A DNA stretch of 64,000 nt, taken from contig JWTM01000532.1 of assembly GCA_001749745.1 (NCBI GenBank), forward strand, positions 1-64,000, given 5' to 3'. Within the stretch, counting starts at the first letter, position 1, and each line of letters starts with the position of its first letter. Of the stretch, positions 16,765 to 25,142 are shown one piece after another. Below the pieces are notes generated by a model. It did not search any database. It saw nothing but the letters and a program-made list of their open reading frames with translations, and had not been told where the DNA came from. The translations under genes and the position numbers were made by a program. This DNA is from Candidatus Marispirochaeta associata. GTDB lineage: Bacteria > Spirochaetota > Spirochaetia > JC444 > Marispirochaetaceae.

Positions 16765-18059
16765 ACGGAGAGCTCCTGTATGAGTTCCACAGCCCGCTCT
16801 CGCCGGTAGCAAGCCTCCTGATGAAGCACCTCCGCAATCCGATCGACGTCCTTACCTCTGGCGCCGGCGGCGAAGGCGATGCGCCGAGCATGCAGCCGCA
16901 TATGGCCGGCCTGAATCCCGGAGCCGGTAAGGGCCAGCAGGGCGGAGAGATTTTGTACCAGCCCCAGGGCGGCGGCGGTCTCGGAGAGTTCACGAGCGGA
17001 GGGGTTTCCCATTATTCTCAAGGCCGCTCTAGCGGTGGGATGAAAACTTACTCCACCGCCGACGCTGGCAAGGGCTATGGGCGCCTGAAAACTGCCGACG
17101 AGGACCGGTCGGCCCTCTGATTCATCAATTCGGTAGTCGGTAATGCCCCGGTAACGGCCGTCTCGGGATGCATAGGCATGCACCGCGGCCTCCAAGGCGC
17201 GGGTGTCGTTGGCAGTCGCCAGCGCGAGGGCGCTGATCCCGTTCATCACCCCCTTGTTGTGGGTTATCGCTCGGTCATAGTCGAGCTGGGCGATCCGGGA
17301 TGCCTGCACGATGCGCAGGGCTCGCTCCTCTGAACGCACAGGGGATACGCCGCCGGTGGCCGGCAGTTTAGCCGCCGGGAGGCGGAACTCTGCCCGCACC
17401 ATCCGCCTTTCCGCACTGTTGGTAAGGATAGCCATTAATGGACGCAGACCGCTCGTGCGTTCGATATAAGCGGCCAGCGCCTCTCCGCAGGTATTGAGCA
17501 TATTGGCGCCCATGGCATCGCAGACATCGATATAGGCGGTGAGCTTTGAAAACTCATCGTCTCCTACCCGACTAAAGGCTAACTCCCGGAAACCGCCGCC
17601 CCGGGCGGCCATGGAGGCGGCCTCTTCTTTTAAAATATCCTCTAATTCCTTTCGATGCTCTGCGCTGAACCGGGCCCAGTAGTCGCACTCCTGGTCCGGC
17701 GAGAAAAAAATCTGTACTCCCATCACGGAACTATCGAGATGGGACTCAATTCCTCCTCCGGAGGCGATAATTCTCGCGCCGAAGTTGGCTGCAGCGATTA
17801 CCGAGGGTTCCTCCGTAGCCATTACCGCTATGCGTTCCTCGCTGTTTACCAGGAGTCCCCGGCAGATTCCCAGGGGGAAGGCTTGGATACCTATCGTACT
17901 CTCCGACAAGGTATCGGCCAGATCGAGATAGGCTGACAGGGGAGATTCATCCTCGAGCAGGTCCGGATCGCCGTTTAGAAAAGAGCGTATCTCACGCCTG
18001 CGTTCAATTATCGATTTCTTCCGAAAGGATCGGCTGGGTTTAAAGGCTTCATCGCTCAT
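16761..18059 (-). CDS. mvaA: Hydroxymethylglutaryl-CoA reductase, class II
   Basis: A 432-residue class II (bacterial type) HMG-CoA reductase: reduces HMG-CoA to mevalonate with a nicotinamide cofactor, the committed step. Visible: FRKKSIIERRREI near the N-terminus (class II opening helix), the central DAMGANMLNTCGEA motif with the catalytic acid region, THNKGVMNGISALALAT with the catalytic Lys, and GIQAGHMRLHARRIA with the catalytic His. No membrane anchor, unlike class I. ATG at 18059 is preceded by GGAG and overlaps the upstream stop by ATGA. Confidence 0.94.
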   Translation of the reverse strand: MSDEAFKPSRSFRKKSIIERRREIRSFLNGDPDLLEDESPLSAYLDLADTLSESTIGIQAFPLGICRGLLVNSEERIAVMATEEPSVIAAANFGARIIASGGGIESHLDSSVMGVQIFFSPDQECDYWARFSAEHRKELEDILKEEAASMAARGGGFRELAFSRVGDDEFSKLTAYIDVCDAMGANMLNTCGEALAAYIERTSGLRPLMAILTNSAERRMVRAEFRLPAAKLPATGGVSPVRSEERALRIVQASRIAQLDYDRAITHNKGVMNGISALALATANDTRALEAAVHAYASRDGRYRGITDYRIDESEGRPVLVGSFQAPIALASVGGGVSFHPTARAALRIMGNPSARELSETAAALGLVQNLSALLALTGSGIQAGHMRLHARRIAFAAGARGKDVDRIAEVLHQEACYRRERAVELIQELSV

Positions 18060-19156
18060 CCGAGGCGACTCCGCCATTCCCCCGGGTGACGAAGCTGATA
18101 AACCGTCTCCTGAAAGACTGGACTCAAGATAAGCGGAACGCGGCGGAGTTCGGCAATAGCTGCGGCACCCACCAAGGTCATTGTTCGGCGCAGTAGTTCC
18201 TCGGTGCGATCGATAAAGGTGTGAATTCCGTCGACACCGCCTTCCGATTCGGCTTGAATAAAAGGCAGCGCCATACCGACCGAAGTCGCGCCTAAGGCTA
18301 TAGCTTTGGCGATCTCGGTGGCGTTTCGAATGCCTCCCGAGGCGTAGACCTCTGCCGGTAAATCGTGCAGGGCGGCGACGGCCGCGGCGGTGGGGATGCC
18401 CCAGTGACGATAGATCTCACCCTCAGCCTGCTCGGTGCTGCGCACCGACTCCACCAGGAGCCAATTGGTTCCGCCGGCGCCGGCGACATCGATGGCGGCC
18501 GCGCCGCGCTGTACCAACTCCCGGGCCAATTGAGGATTGATACCGAAGCCGGTCTCCTTGACGACGACCGGTATCGCCAGACGCTCGGTCAGATCCTCGA
18601 AAGCCTCTAATACTCCCCGGAAATCCCGGTCGCCCCCGTCCTGAAACAGTTCCTGTCCCGGGTTGAGGTGTACCGCCAAGGCTTGGACCTCGAGTTGTTT
18701 GAGTATTTCATCGATCCAGTCGAGGGGCAGATCGCGAACCTGTACCCCGCCGAGATTGGCGATGACCGGTGCGTCCCCGGCCAGGGGCTTGATGTGGAAC
18801 TGCTCGAAGAGCTCCGGGTGTCGATGGAGCACGCGGATTGAGCCGAGGCCGACCGGGAGCACCCGTTCGCCGGCGGCCCTGGCCAGGTTGCGATTGACCC
18901 GGAAGCCCTCATCCGATCCCCCGGTCATACAGCTGATAAAGAAGGGCAAGCTACAGGAGTGGCCCAGAAACTCACTCTCCAGGGCTATGCGGTCGGTATC
19001 GACCTCCGGGGCAGCCTGATGCACTAGATTGAGCTCCTCGAAGAGGTTTGTGCTACCCTGAACCGCCTGGTTCTCGTTCAGGCAGATATCGATATGCCTG
19101 GCTTTGCGTCCGGTTATACCTTCATGTTCTGCCGACTCAAGCCTGTTTGTAGCCAT
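18056..19156 (-). CDS. fni: Isopentenyl-diphosphate delta-isomerase, type 2 (FMN)
   Basis: A ~366-residue TIM-barrel FMN enzyme interconverting IPP and DMAPP. Motifs: KARHIDICLNEN at the N-terminus, MTGGSDEGFRVNRNLARAA, GTNW substrate region, and the FMN-binding C-terminal GGIRNATEIAKAIALGATSV. The start is uncertain: the ATG at 19156 lies within the end of the HMG-CoA synthase gene with no SD at ideal spacing (GGGAGG is 15 bases upstream), but conserved sequence begins only ~15 residues later. Second gene of the operon. Confidence 0.92.
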   Translation of the reverse strand: MATNRLESAEHEGITGRKARHIDICLNENQAVQGSTNLFEELNLVHQAAPEVDTDRIALESEFLGHSCSLPFFISCMTGGSDEGFRVNRNLARAAGERVLPVGLGSIRVLHRHPELFEQFHIKPLAGDAPVIANLGGVQVRDLPLDWIDEILKQLEVQALAVHLNPGQELFQDGGDRDFRGVLEAFEDLTERLAIPVVVKETGFGINPQLARELVQRGAAAIDVAGAGGTNWLLVESVRSTEQAEGEIYRHWGIPTAAAVAALHDLPAEVYASGGIRNATEIAKAIALGATSVGMALPFIQAESEGGVDGIHTFIDRTEELLRRTMTLVGAAAIAELRRVPLILSPVFQETVYQLRHPGEWRSRLG

Positions 19157-20405
19157 ACTCGCGATACCCATCCTCCCTGATGTTCGACAAATAGAAGTGT
19201 TTAGCCGGTACGCTGCCGTTGAATTCCGGGACAGGATCGTTGTGACTCCGTCCCACCCAGGCGAGATATTCATCCATGCTTCTCGCGCGGGATTCGTTGA
19301 TTATCTGGTCCAGATCCCAGGAGGCGACCGTCTCGGCCGCTTCGGGGGAGACTACGCCCGGGATGATGGCCATCGTGTTCCCCGAGCCGTAGGATCCGAG
19401 GAGGATCTTCTTGCCGACTATGGCTTCGGGACCGAATTTCTTAACCCGCCCCCATAGCATGAAGGCCAGGGTCAGGAAGAGGGAGCCGGTGTAGATGTTG
19501 CCGATCTCCGCTACCGGATCGATGCCGTCGTAGAAGCCCCGTTCGTCCAGGAATTCCCGAGCGGCCTCCTTGTCTAGCTCTAGATAGCGCTGCAGAAGCA
19601 TCAAGAGTCCCGCCTCGGGCATATTCCGGAAGGGGGTATGCAGCACAAATAGATCGGTAGACGAAAGGGTTTCGGCCGGGCTCATTCCGCTCCGGCGGCT
19701 ATGGTCCTCGAAGGCGGAGGTCAAGGCCTGGTGATAACACTGGACGGAATAACCGCCCTTTACCTTGGCGGTTTCCGAGTTCAAGGGCCGGAAGAAGTCG
19801 TCCACATCATGACTCGCATAGCCGATACGGCTCAAATCGAGGGCGAGGAGCTTCGGATTCTTTTCCAGCAAGAGGGCAACGGCCCCGGCGCCCTGGGTAA
19901 TTTCCGCCGTGGTGGCCAAGGTGTAGCGGGAGATATCGGAGCCGATGACGATTCCCCGATCCTGTTCGTTCCCTCCGACCTGCAAGAGCCCCAGCACCGA
20001 GAGCATGGCTAGAGCCTGGCCGGCGCAGGCGTGCTGAATCTGGAAGGTAGATAGATTATCAGTCAGTTCGACCCCGCTCTGTTTGAGCATGCCCTGAACA
20101 TATGCGGCGAGCGGTTTGGAGTGATCAAGACCCGTTTCGGTGCCGACCACCAGGTAGCGTATACTGTCAGGTTGCAGGTTCTCGTTTCTGTTAAAAAGTC
20201 CGTTGGCCGCTTCCGCAGCCAGGGTTGCCGTATCCTCCCAAGGGGAGGGGAAGCGGATAGCCTTTTGTCCGGTTTTCAATACCGCCCGTTTTAGTTTCGT
20301 TTCCAGTTCCGGTTGTTCATTGCTTCGGTAGTCTACGATTGAGGAAAGTTCGATTTTAGCGGGAGGAATGAAGAGGGAGATGTCGCTAATACCAATAGAA
20401 TTCAT
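19137..20405 (-). CDS. Hydroxymethylglutaryl-CoA synthase
   Basis: A 422-residue thiolase-fold enzyme condensing acetyl-CoA with acetoacetyl-CoA to HMG-CoA. N-terminal IGISDISLFIPPAKIEL, the nucleophilic Cys in IQHACAGQALAML (residue ~120), and C-terminal GSYGSGNTMAIIPG typical of the family. The ATG at 20405 (AAAGGA and AGGAG upstream) replaces a longer frame beginning at 20468. First gene of the operon, from the promoter at 20440-20468. The tail overlaps the isomerase start. Confidence 0.92.
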   Translation of the reverse strand: MNSIGISDISLFIPPAKIELSSIVDYRSNEQPELETKLKRAVLKTGQKAIRFPSPWEDTATLAAEAANGLFNRNENLQPDSIRYLVVGTETGLDHSKPLAAYVQGMLKQSGVELTDNLSTFQIQHACAGQALAMLSVLGLLQVGGNEQDRGIVIGSDISRYTLATTAEITQGAGAVALLLEKNPKLLALDLSRIGYASHDVDDFFRPLNSETAKVKGGYSVQCYHQALTSAFEDHSRRSGMSPAETLSSTDLFVLHTPFRNMPEAGLLMLLQRYLELDKEAAREFLDERGFYDGIDPVAEIGNIYTGSLFLTLAFMLWGRVKKFGPEAIVGKKILLGSYGSGNTMAIIPGVVSPEAAETVASWDLDQIINESRARSMDEYLAWVGRSHNDPVPEFNGSVPAKHFYLSNIREDGYREYGYKQA

Positions 20406-20439
20406 TCCTTTCTGTCTCCTAATAGTGATTCTTGATTGA

Positions 20440-20468
20440 AATATACGATCATCACGACCAAGAGGCAA
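20440..20468 (-). promoter_or_regulatory. Promoter of the mevalonate operon
   Basis: Minus strand: -35 TTGCCT (20468-20463), 17-bp spacer, -10 TATATT (20445-20440), leader of ~28 bases to the ATG of the HMG-CoA synthase gene. Confidence 0.7.
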
Positions 20469-20481
20469 CGAAAGCCTACTC

Positions 20482-20510
20482 TTGCTTAATAAATGTGAAA
20501 TTCGTATTGT
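20482..20510 (+). promoter_or_regulatory. Promoter of sufE-like gene, leaderless geometry
   Basis: -35 TTGCTT (20482-20487), 17-bp spacer, -10 TATTGT (20505-20510), then exactly six bases to the ATG at 20517. Transcription starting ~7 bases after the -10 would begin at the A of ATG. No SD is present. Confidence 0.6.
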
Positions 20511-20516
20511 TGCCCT

Positions 20517-20924
20517 ATGACATTGGAAGAGCTGCGGGATGATTTTGGCTTTCTTTCCAGCTGGGAAGAGCGTTACGAGTATATTATCGATTTAGGCCGG
20601 GACCTGGGAGATTTTCCGGATACAGAGAAGAACGAGACGAACCGGGTCAAGGGATGCATGAGTCAGGTCTGGATAGTGCCGAGCTGGGAGGGAAGCGGCA
20701 CGGATGCGCGCTTGAGGATAGCCGCCGCCAGCGATTCCTCCATCGTCAGCGGCCTTGCGGCGGTTATGAAGCTTTTATACGAAGGCAAAACGGTCGAGGA
20801 GGCCGCCTCGGTAGATGCCGCCGCTCTCTTTCAGGAGCTGGAACTGGCGGAGCATCTCTCGCCCTCCCGCAGAAACGGCTTGGCGGCTCTGGAGAAACGC
20901 ATCCAGGCCTTTATCGCCGCCTAA
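20517..20924 (+). CDS. sufE: SufE-family Fe-S/sulfur transfer protein
   Basis: A 135-residue SufE-domain protein, the usual length. The family segment runs EERYEYIIDLGRDLG (residues ~18-32) and the persulfide-accepting Cys is in VKGCMSQVWI (residue ~46). SufE accepts sulfur from the cysteine desulfurase SufS and passes it to the SufBCD scaffold; no other suf gene is in the window. No SD: probably a leaderless message. Its stop overlaps the convergent comFB-like gene by 4 bp. Confidence 0.9.
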   Translation: MTLEELRDDFGFLSSWEERYEYIIDLGRDLGDFPDTEKNETNRVKGCMSQVWIVPSWEGSGTDARLRIAAASDSSIVSGLAAVMKLLYEGKTVEEAASVDAAALFQELELAEHLSPSRRNGLAALEKRIQAFIAA

Positions 20925-21196
20925 GGATTCTCGCTGATCTTCGCCACGGCCTGGGCCACCGCACGGTCGACCTCTTCGATATAGCTCTCTTCCAGGTTCT
21001 CGGTGTAGAGTTTTCCCAAAAGGGTGTAGCTGTAGACCGGCCGCAGATGATTGAGGGCGTAGGTGACCACATCGAGAATAAACTCCTCGTTATCCTCAAG
21101 TTCGCTCTCATCCAGCTGCCGTTCGAGGGCCTGGATAACCAGTTTTTCAGCTTGGTTTCGAATCTGAGAAAAATCGTATAAGTCTTCCAGTGCCAT
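20921..21196 (-). CDS. ComFB-like late competence protein
   Basis: A 91-residue protein matching the ComFB family, whose signature is D-V-V-x-x-A-L-N-x-L-x-P-x-Y; here LDVVTYALNHLRPVYSYTLLG (residues ~40-60). Family members in other phyla have been linked to competence and cyclic di-nucleotide sensing. The zinc-type cysteines of some homologues are absent. GAGGTGG lies four bases before the ATG. Cytoplasmic, acidic, helical. A diguanylate cyclase is encoded at 42626, but the two are not linked. Confidence 0.75.
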   Translation of the reverse strand: MALEDLYDFSQIRNQAEKLVIQALERQLDESELEDNEEFILDVVTYALNHLRPVYSYTLLGKLYTENLEESYIEEVDRAVAQAVAKISENP

Positions 21197-21218
21197 TGAT
21201 CCACCTCGTTATGGCCCA

Positions 21219-21247
21219 ATCCTAATCCCTTTCGTAAGGCGAATCAA
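21219..21247 (-). promoter_or_regulatory. Promoter of the comFB-like gene
   Basis: Minus strand: -35 TTGATT (21247-21242), 17-bp spacer, -10 TAGGAT (21224-21219); leader of ~16 bases with SD. Confidence 0.65.
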
Positions 21248-21278
21248 GTGGCTTTTTTCTTGTGCGGGCGAGGCTCAC

Positions 21279-21307
21279 TTGCATGCTCAATCCCATTGAG
21301 CTATATT
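21279..21307 (+). promoter_or_regulatory. Promoter of the YerC-like gene, leaderless geometry
   Basis: -35 TTGCAT (21279-21284), 17-bp spacer, -10 TATATT (21302-21307), then six bases to the ATG at 21314. No SD. Confidence 0.6.
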
Positions 21308-21313
21308 GATTCT

Positions 21314-21622
21314 ATGGAAAGAGACATTGTCACTCCCGATGAGGCCTTCAACGAACTGGTTACCGCCCTTGCTCAAGTGAGCGACCGCGATTTGATCGCC
21401 GACTTCCTAAGGAGTTTGCTGACCGAATATGAGATCGATGAGATCACCAAGCGCTGGGCACTGGTGCGGCTGATAGAAGAGGGAATGAGTCAGCGCAAGA
21501 TCGCCAAGGAGTTAGGCTTGAGTCTCTGTAAGATTACCCGGGGATCCAAACAGCTAAAGAAGGAGGACTCCTCCTTTGCGAGAATGCTCGAGATATCTCG
21601 GGATGCTCTCCAGGAGGCTTAA
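21314..21622 (+). CDS. TrpR-like repressor family protein (YerC/YecD type)
   Basis: A 102-residue Trp-repressor-fold protein of the YerC/YecD group. The helical N-terminal dimer region (residues ~8-35) precedes a helix-turn-helix at EGMSQRKIAKELGLSLCKIT (~58-77). The ATG at 21314 is chosen because the family starts there and a promoter with leaderless spacing ends six bases before; the frame extends to 21248 but has no reason to. Ligand and targets are unknown. The stop overlaps the convergent hydrolase by TTAA. Confidence 0.85.
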   Translation: MERDIVTPDEAFNELVTALAQVSDRDLIADFLRSLLTEYEIDEITKRWALVRLIEEGMSQRKIAKELGLSLCKITRGSKQLKKEDSSFARMLEISRDALQEA

Positions 21623-22422
21623 TCCGCCTGAGTCAGGATCGAGGGACGGCTGACCTTGTTCAGCCAATCAATGATCAGTCCGGCAGCCTTCTCCCGCTCT
21701 ACTCCGTTAAAAATTTGATGGGAACTCTCCGTTAGGCGGTGCATCTCCACCTCGGCGGATCGAATACGACGCTTGATATTCGCCCCCGCCGTCAAGGGGA
21801 CAAGAGAATCCTTATCGGTCTCCAGGATGCAGACCGGACAGCTTACCCGGCTCAAGCCGCGGCGGGCATGTCGTCGTACGCGAAGGAGTTCGGCTACCGT
21901 ATCGAGCCGCCGCCAAGACCAGTACTCCCTGCGGATATACTCTTCATCCGGATCTTCACTTTCCTCGTCGTCCTGAACGGGAATATCCTTGATTATGCCC
22001 TTCAGAAGCGGAGCCAGAAATACCCGACGATCCTTCATCTCCATGGCCGGCGCCGCTAACACAATCCCCGCCGGATCGAAGCGCGCGGCCAGGATAAGGG
22101 CTAGCAGCGCACCCATGGAGACCCCGGCCACAAAGACTTTCTCATAGTTCGTCGAGAGCTCCAGGTAGGCATCAACGGCCTTGCCGATCCACTCATCCCC
22201 GGAGCGGGAGCGGAAGTCGTTAGCGTCGGTTCCGTGACCCGGGAGTCTGGGAAGAGCGACGGTGAAACCTTCAAGGTTCAGCCGGTCGGCTAGGAAATAG
22301 TTTTGTCCGGGGTACCCGGTCCACCCATGCAGCAGAAGCACCGCTTCGGGGCGCTCCCCTTCGAGGAAGCGGGGCCTGGCGCCGGGGATTACGGACGGAG
22401 TCTTTCTGGAAGCTCTCTTCAT
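21619..22422 (-). CDS. Alpha/beta hydrolase, carboxylesterase/monoglyceride lipase type
   Basis: A 267-residue α/β-hydrolase. Oxyanion-hole region LLLHGWTGYPGQNYFLADRL, nucleophile elbow GVSMGALLAL (Ser at residue ~102), an acidic residue in ETDKDSLVP and a C-terminal His in LTESSHQIF complete the triad. No signal peptide. Related to Est30-type carboxylesterases and monoacylglycerol lipases; substrate unknown. A minus-strand -10 (TATACT, 22434-22429) lies exactly six bases before the ATG, so it may be leaderless, though the -35 is poor. Confidence 0.85.
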   Translation of the reverse strand: MKRASRKTPSVIPGARPRFLEGERPEAVLLLHGWTGYPGQNYFLADRLNLEGFTVALPRLPGHGTDANDFRSRSGDEWIGKAVDAYLELSTNYEKVFVAGVSMGALLALILAARFDPAGIVLAAPAMEMKDRRVFLAPLLKGIIKDIPVQDDEESEDPDEEYIRREYWSWRRLDTVAELLRVRRHARRGLSRVSCPVCILETDKDSLVPLTAGANIKRRIRSAEVEMHRLTESSHQIFNGVEREKAAGLIIDWLNKVSRPSILTQAD

Positions 22423-22465
22423 GAGTTCAGTATAGTACCGACGTCGAAGGAAAAAAAGGGCTTCA

Positions 22466-22495
22466 TTGCCACTCTGCTTAGATACTTGCTACAAT
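22466..22495 (+). promoter_or_regulatory. Promoter of purU
   Basis: -35 TTGCCA (22466-22471), 18-bp spacer, -10 TACAAT (22490-22495); leader of ~29 bases carrying CCGGAGG before the ATG at 22531. Confidence 0.65.
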
Positions 22496-22530
22496 AAGGC
22501 TCGATTCAACGAACCGGAGGACCAAACTAC

Positions 22531-23406
22531 ATGGCCACGAACCGGCCCAACTCGGGCGATACCGCAACATTGCTCATCTCATGTCCCGACCACCGCGGCA
22601 TCGTCGCCGAGGTCACTCACTTTATTTTTACCTATAACGGTAACATACTCCACTCCGACCAGCATAACGACGACGAGACCGGAACCTTCTTTATGCGTAT
22701 CGAATGGGATCTGGTCGACTTCGCGGTTAAAAAAGAGAAGATTGCCGCGGCCTTCGAACCCCTGGCCGAGAAGTTCAAGATGGAGTGGCGTCTCGAATTC
22801 TCGACGAAAACGACCCGTACGGCGATTTTTGTCTCCAAGTTCGATCACTGTTTGTGGGATCTGATGACCCGGCAGCGCTCCGGTGAGCTGGATGCGGAGG
22901 TAGTTTGTATTATCTCGAATCACGAGACTTGTCGTTCCATTGCGGAATACTTCGACGTACCCTTCTACTGCATTCCGGTTACGAAAGCAACCAAAGCGGA
23001 AGCTGAAGCAGAGCAGTTTCGGATTCTCGAGGAGCACCAGGTCGATCTGGTGGTACTGGCCCGGTACATGCAGATTCTGAGCGCCGAGTTCGTCAAGCGT
23101 TATCGGCACCGGATCATTAACATTCATCACTCTTTCCTGCCGGCCTTCATCGGTGCGAAGCCCTACCACCAGGCCTATTCCAGGGGGGTAAAGATCATCG
23201 GCGCCACCAGCCACTATGTGACGGCGGACCTCGATCAGGGACCGATAATCGAGCAGGATGTGGTTCGTATCTCTCATCGAGATACGGTCAAGGATCTGGT
23301 TCAAAAGGGCAAGAATTTGGAAAAATTGGTCCTGAGTAAGGCCGTGGGAATCCATGCCGATCATAAGGTGCTGGTCTTCGGGAATAAAACCGTGATTTTC
23401 GATTAG
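22531..23406 (+). CDS. purU: Formyltetrahydrofolate deformylase
   Basis: A 291-residue PurU. The N-terminal ACT domain (residues ~10-85, LLISCPDHRGIVAEVTHFIF) precedes a formyl-transferase-fold catalytic domain with INIHHSFLPAFIGAKPYHQA and GATSHYVTADLDQGPII, holding the family's Asn/His/Asp residues. It hydrolyses 10-formyl-THF to formate and THF, balancing one-carbon pools. The size is standard and the SD good. Followed 78 bp later by gpmI, which has its own SD. Confidence 0.95.
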   Translation: MATNRPNSGDTATLLISCPDHRGIVAEVTHFIFTYNGNILHSDQHNDDETGTFFMRIEWDLVDFAVKKEKIAAAFEPLAEKFKMEWRLEFSTKTTRTAIFVSKFDHCLWDLMTRQRSGELDAEVVCIISNHETCRSIAEYFDVPFYCIPVTKATKAEAEAEQFRILEEHQVDLVVLARYMQILSAEFVKRYRHRIINIHHSFLPAFIGAKPYHQAYSRGVKIIGATSHYVTADLDQGPIIEQDVVRISHRDTVKDLVQKGKNLEKLVLSKAVGIHADHKVLVFGNKTVIFD

Positions 23407-23484
23407 CCTATCGCATAAGCTTTCCGAAGCAGCCCCTATTCGCTATATTGAGTTGAGTCAGAAACCACGACGGGAAGGTACTAA

Positions 23485-25137
23485 ATGGTAGAAGCGTTAC
23501 AGAAGAATACAAACTATAAAGGTCGCAAAGGTCCGGTTGTTCTAGTCATCATGGACGGTGTCGGCTACGGAAAATATGTGGAGGGAGATGCGGTCCGTCA
23601 GGCCCTCACCCCCAATCTCGATCGGCTCTCCGCCGAATGGCCCTCCACCAAGTTGAAGGCCCACGGTACCGCCGTCGGGCTGCCGGACGATTCCGATATG
23701 GGCAACAGCGAGGTCGGTCACAATGCGATCGGCTGCGGCAGGGTCTTCGCCCAGGGGGCGAAGCTGGTCGGGAAATCGATCGCCGAAGGACGCATCTTCT
23801 CCGGCGAAACCTGGAAGAAGCTCATTGCAAACGTGACTGCAAACCAGAGTACCCTCCATTTCCTGGGACTCTTCTCGGACGGCAATGTTCACTCCAATGT
23901 GGCCCATCTGCGGGCCATGCTCGAGAAGGCCATGGAGGAGGGGGTTACAACTGCGCGAATCCATATCCTCCTCGACGGGCGGGATGTTGGAGAAACCTCC
24001 GCCCTCGAGTATGTCGATCCCTTCGAGGAGTTTCTCTCCGGTCTTAACGCAAAAGGGGTCGATTTCCGCATCGCCTCCGGAGGCGGCAGGATGCAGATAA
24101 CCATGGACCGCTACGGTGCCAACTGGAATATGGTAGAGAAGGGCTGGCATACCCATGTGCTCGGCGAGGGACGCAGCTTCGAATCCGCCCGGGAGGCCAT
24201 TGAGACCCTGCGCAACGAAACCCATGCTATCGATCAGGATCTACCTCCTTTCGTAATCCAAGAGAAGGGGAAGCCCGTAGGTACCGTCGAGGACGGCGAC
24301 TCGATAATCTTCTTCAACTTCCGGGGAGACCGGGCCTTGGAGATTACCGCGGCCTTCGAAGAGGATGAGTTTGATAAGTTCGATCGTAAACGTCGTCCGA
24401 AGGTGGAGTATGCGGGGATGATGGAGTACGACGGGGATCTGCATGTTCCCAAACAGTACCTGGTGGCGCCCCCATCGATCGATCGTACCATGGGCGAATA
24501 TCTCACCGTCAGCGGCATCAAGCAAATGGCGATCAGCGAAACCCAGAAGTACGGTCATGTAACCTACTTCTTCAACGGCAACCGTACCGGAAAGTTCGAT
24601 GAGGCGAGCGAGGATTACATCGAGATTCCCTCGGATATCGTCCCCTTCGAGCAGCGCCCCTGGATGAAGGCCGCCGAGATTACCGATGCGGTAATAAAGG
24701 CCCTGGAAGAGGGAAAGTACGACTTTATCCGGCTCAACTATCCCAACGGCGATATGGTCGGCCACACCGGTATATACCCGGCGGTCGTCTGCGCCATGGA
24801 GGCCCTCGACCTGCAGCTCGGTCGCTTGGAGAAGGCGGCTAAAAAGGCCGGAGCCACGCTAATTCTAACCGCGGACCATGGAAACTCGGACGATATGTAC
24901 GAGCACGACAAGAAAAGCGGCGAGGTGGTGATTAAAGAGAATGGTCAACCCAAGGCCAAGACCTCCCACTCCCTGAACCCGGTGCCCTGTATCATCGTCG
25001 ATTTCGACGGTAAAGGGGAGTACTCGACACAGCTGAAGGAGGGCCTCGGTATCAGCTCCCTGGCGGCGACGACGATCGAACTCCTGGGGCTGGTTGCTCC
25101 CGGGGATTACGATTCGAGCGTTCTCTCTTGGGAGTAG
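23485..25137 (+). CDS. gpmI: 2,3-bisphosphoglycerate-independent phosphoglycerate mutase
   Basis: A 550-residue alkaline-phosphatase-superfamily enzyme interconverting 2- and 3-phosphoglycerate. First metal motif VLVIMDGVGYG (residues ~20-30), the phosphoserine in DDSDMGNSEVGHNAIGCG (~72-90), LLDGRDVGETSA, and the second metal site ILTADHGNSDDMYEHDKKSG near 470. Slightly longer than the ~510-residue norm, with insertions in the phosphatase domain. GGAAGG precedes the ATG. The next gene's GTG begins six bases after its stop. Confidence 0.95.
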   Translation: MVEALQKNTNYKGRKGPVVLVIMDGVGYGKYVEGDAVRQALTPNLDRLSAEWPSTKLKAHGTAVGLPDDSDMGNSEVGHNAIGCGRVFAQGAKLVGKSIAEGRIFSGETWKKLIANVTANQSTLHFLGLFSDGNVHSNVAHLRAMLEKAMEEGVTTARIHILLDGRDVGETSALEYVDPFEEFLSGLNAKGVDFRIASGGGRMQITMDRYGANWNMVEKGWHTHVLGEGRSFESAREAIETLRNETHAIDQDLPPFVIQEKGKPVGTVEDGDSIIFFNFRGDRALEITAAFEEDEFDKFDRKRRPKVEYAGMMEYDGDLHVPKQYLVAPPSIDRTMGEYLTVSGIKQMAISETQKYGHVTYFFNGNRTGKFDEASEDYIEIPSDIVPFEQRPWMKAAEITDAVIKALEEGKYDFIRLNYPNGDMVGHTGIYPAVVCAMEALDLQLGRLEKAAKKAGATLILTADHGNSDDMYEHDKKSGEVVIKENGQPKAKTSHSLNPVPCIIVDFDGKGEYSTQLKEGLGISSLAATTIELLGLVAPGDYDSSVLSWE

Positions 25138-25142
25138 ATCCG

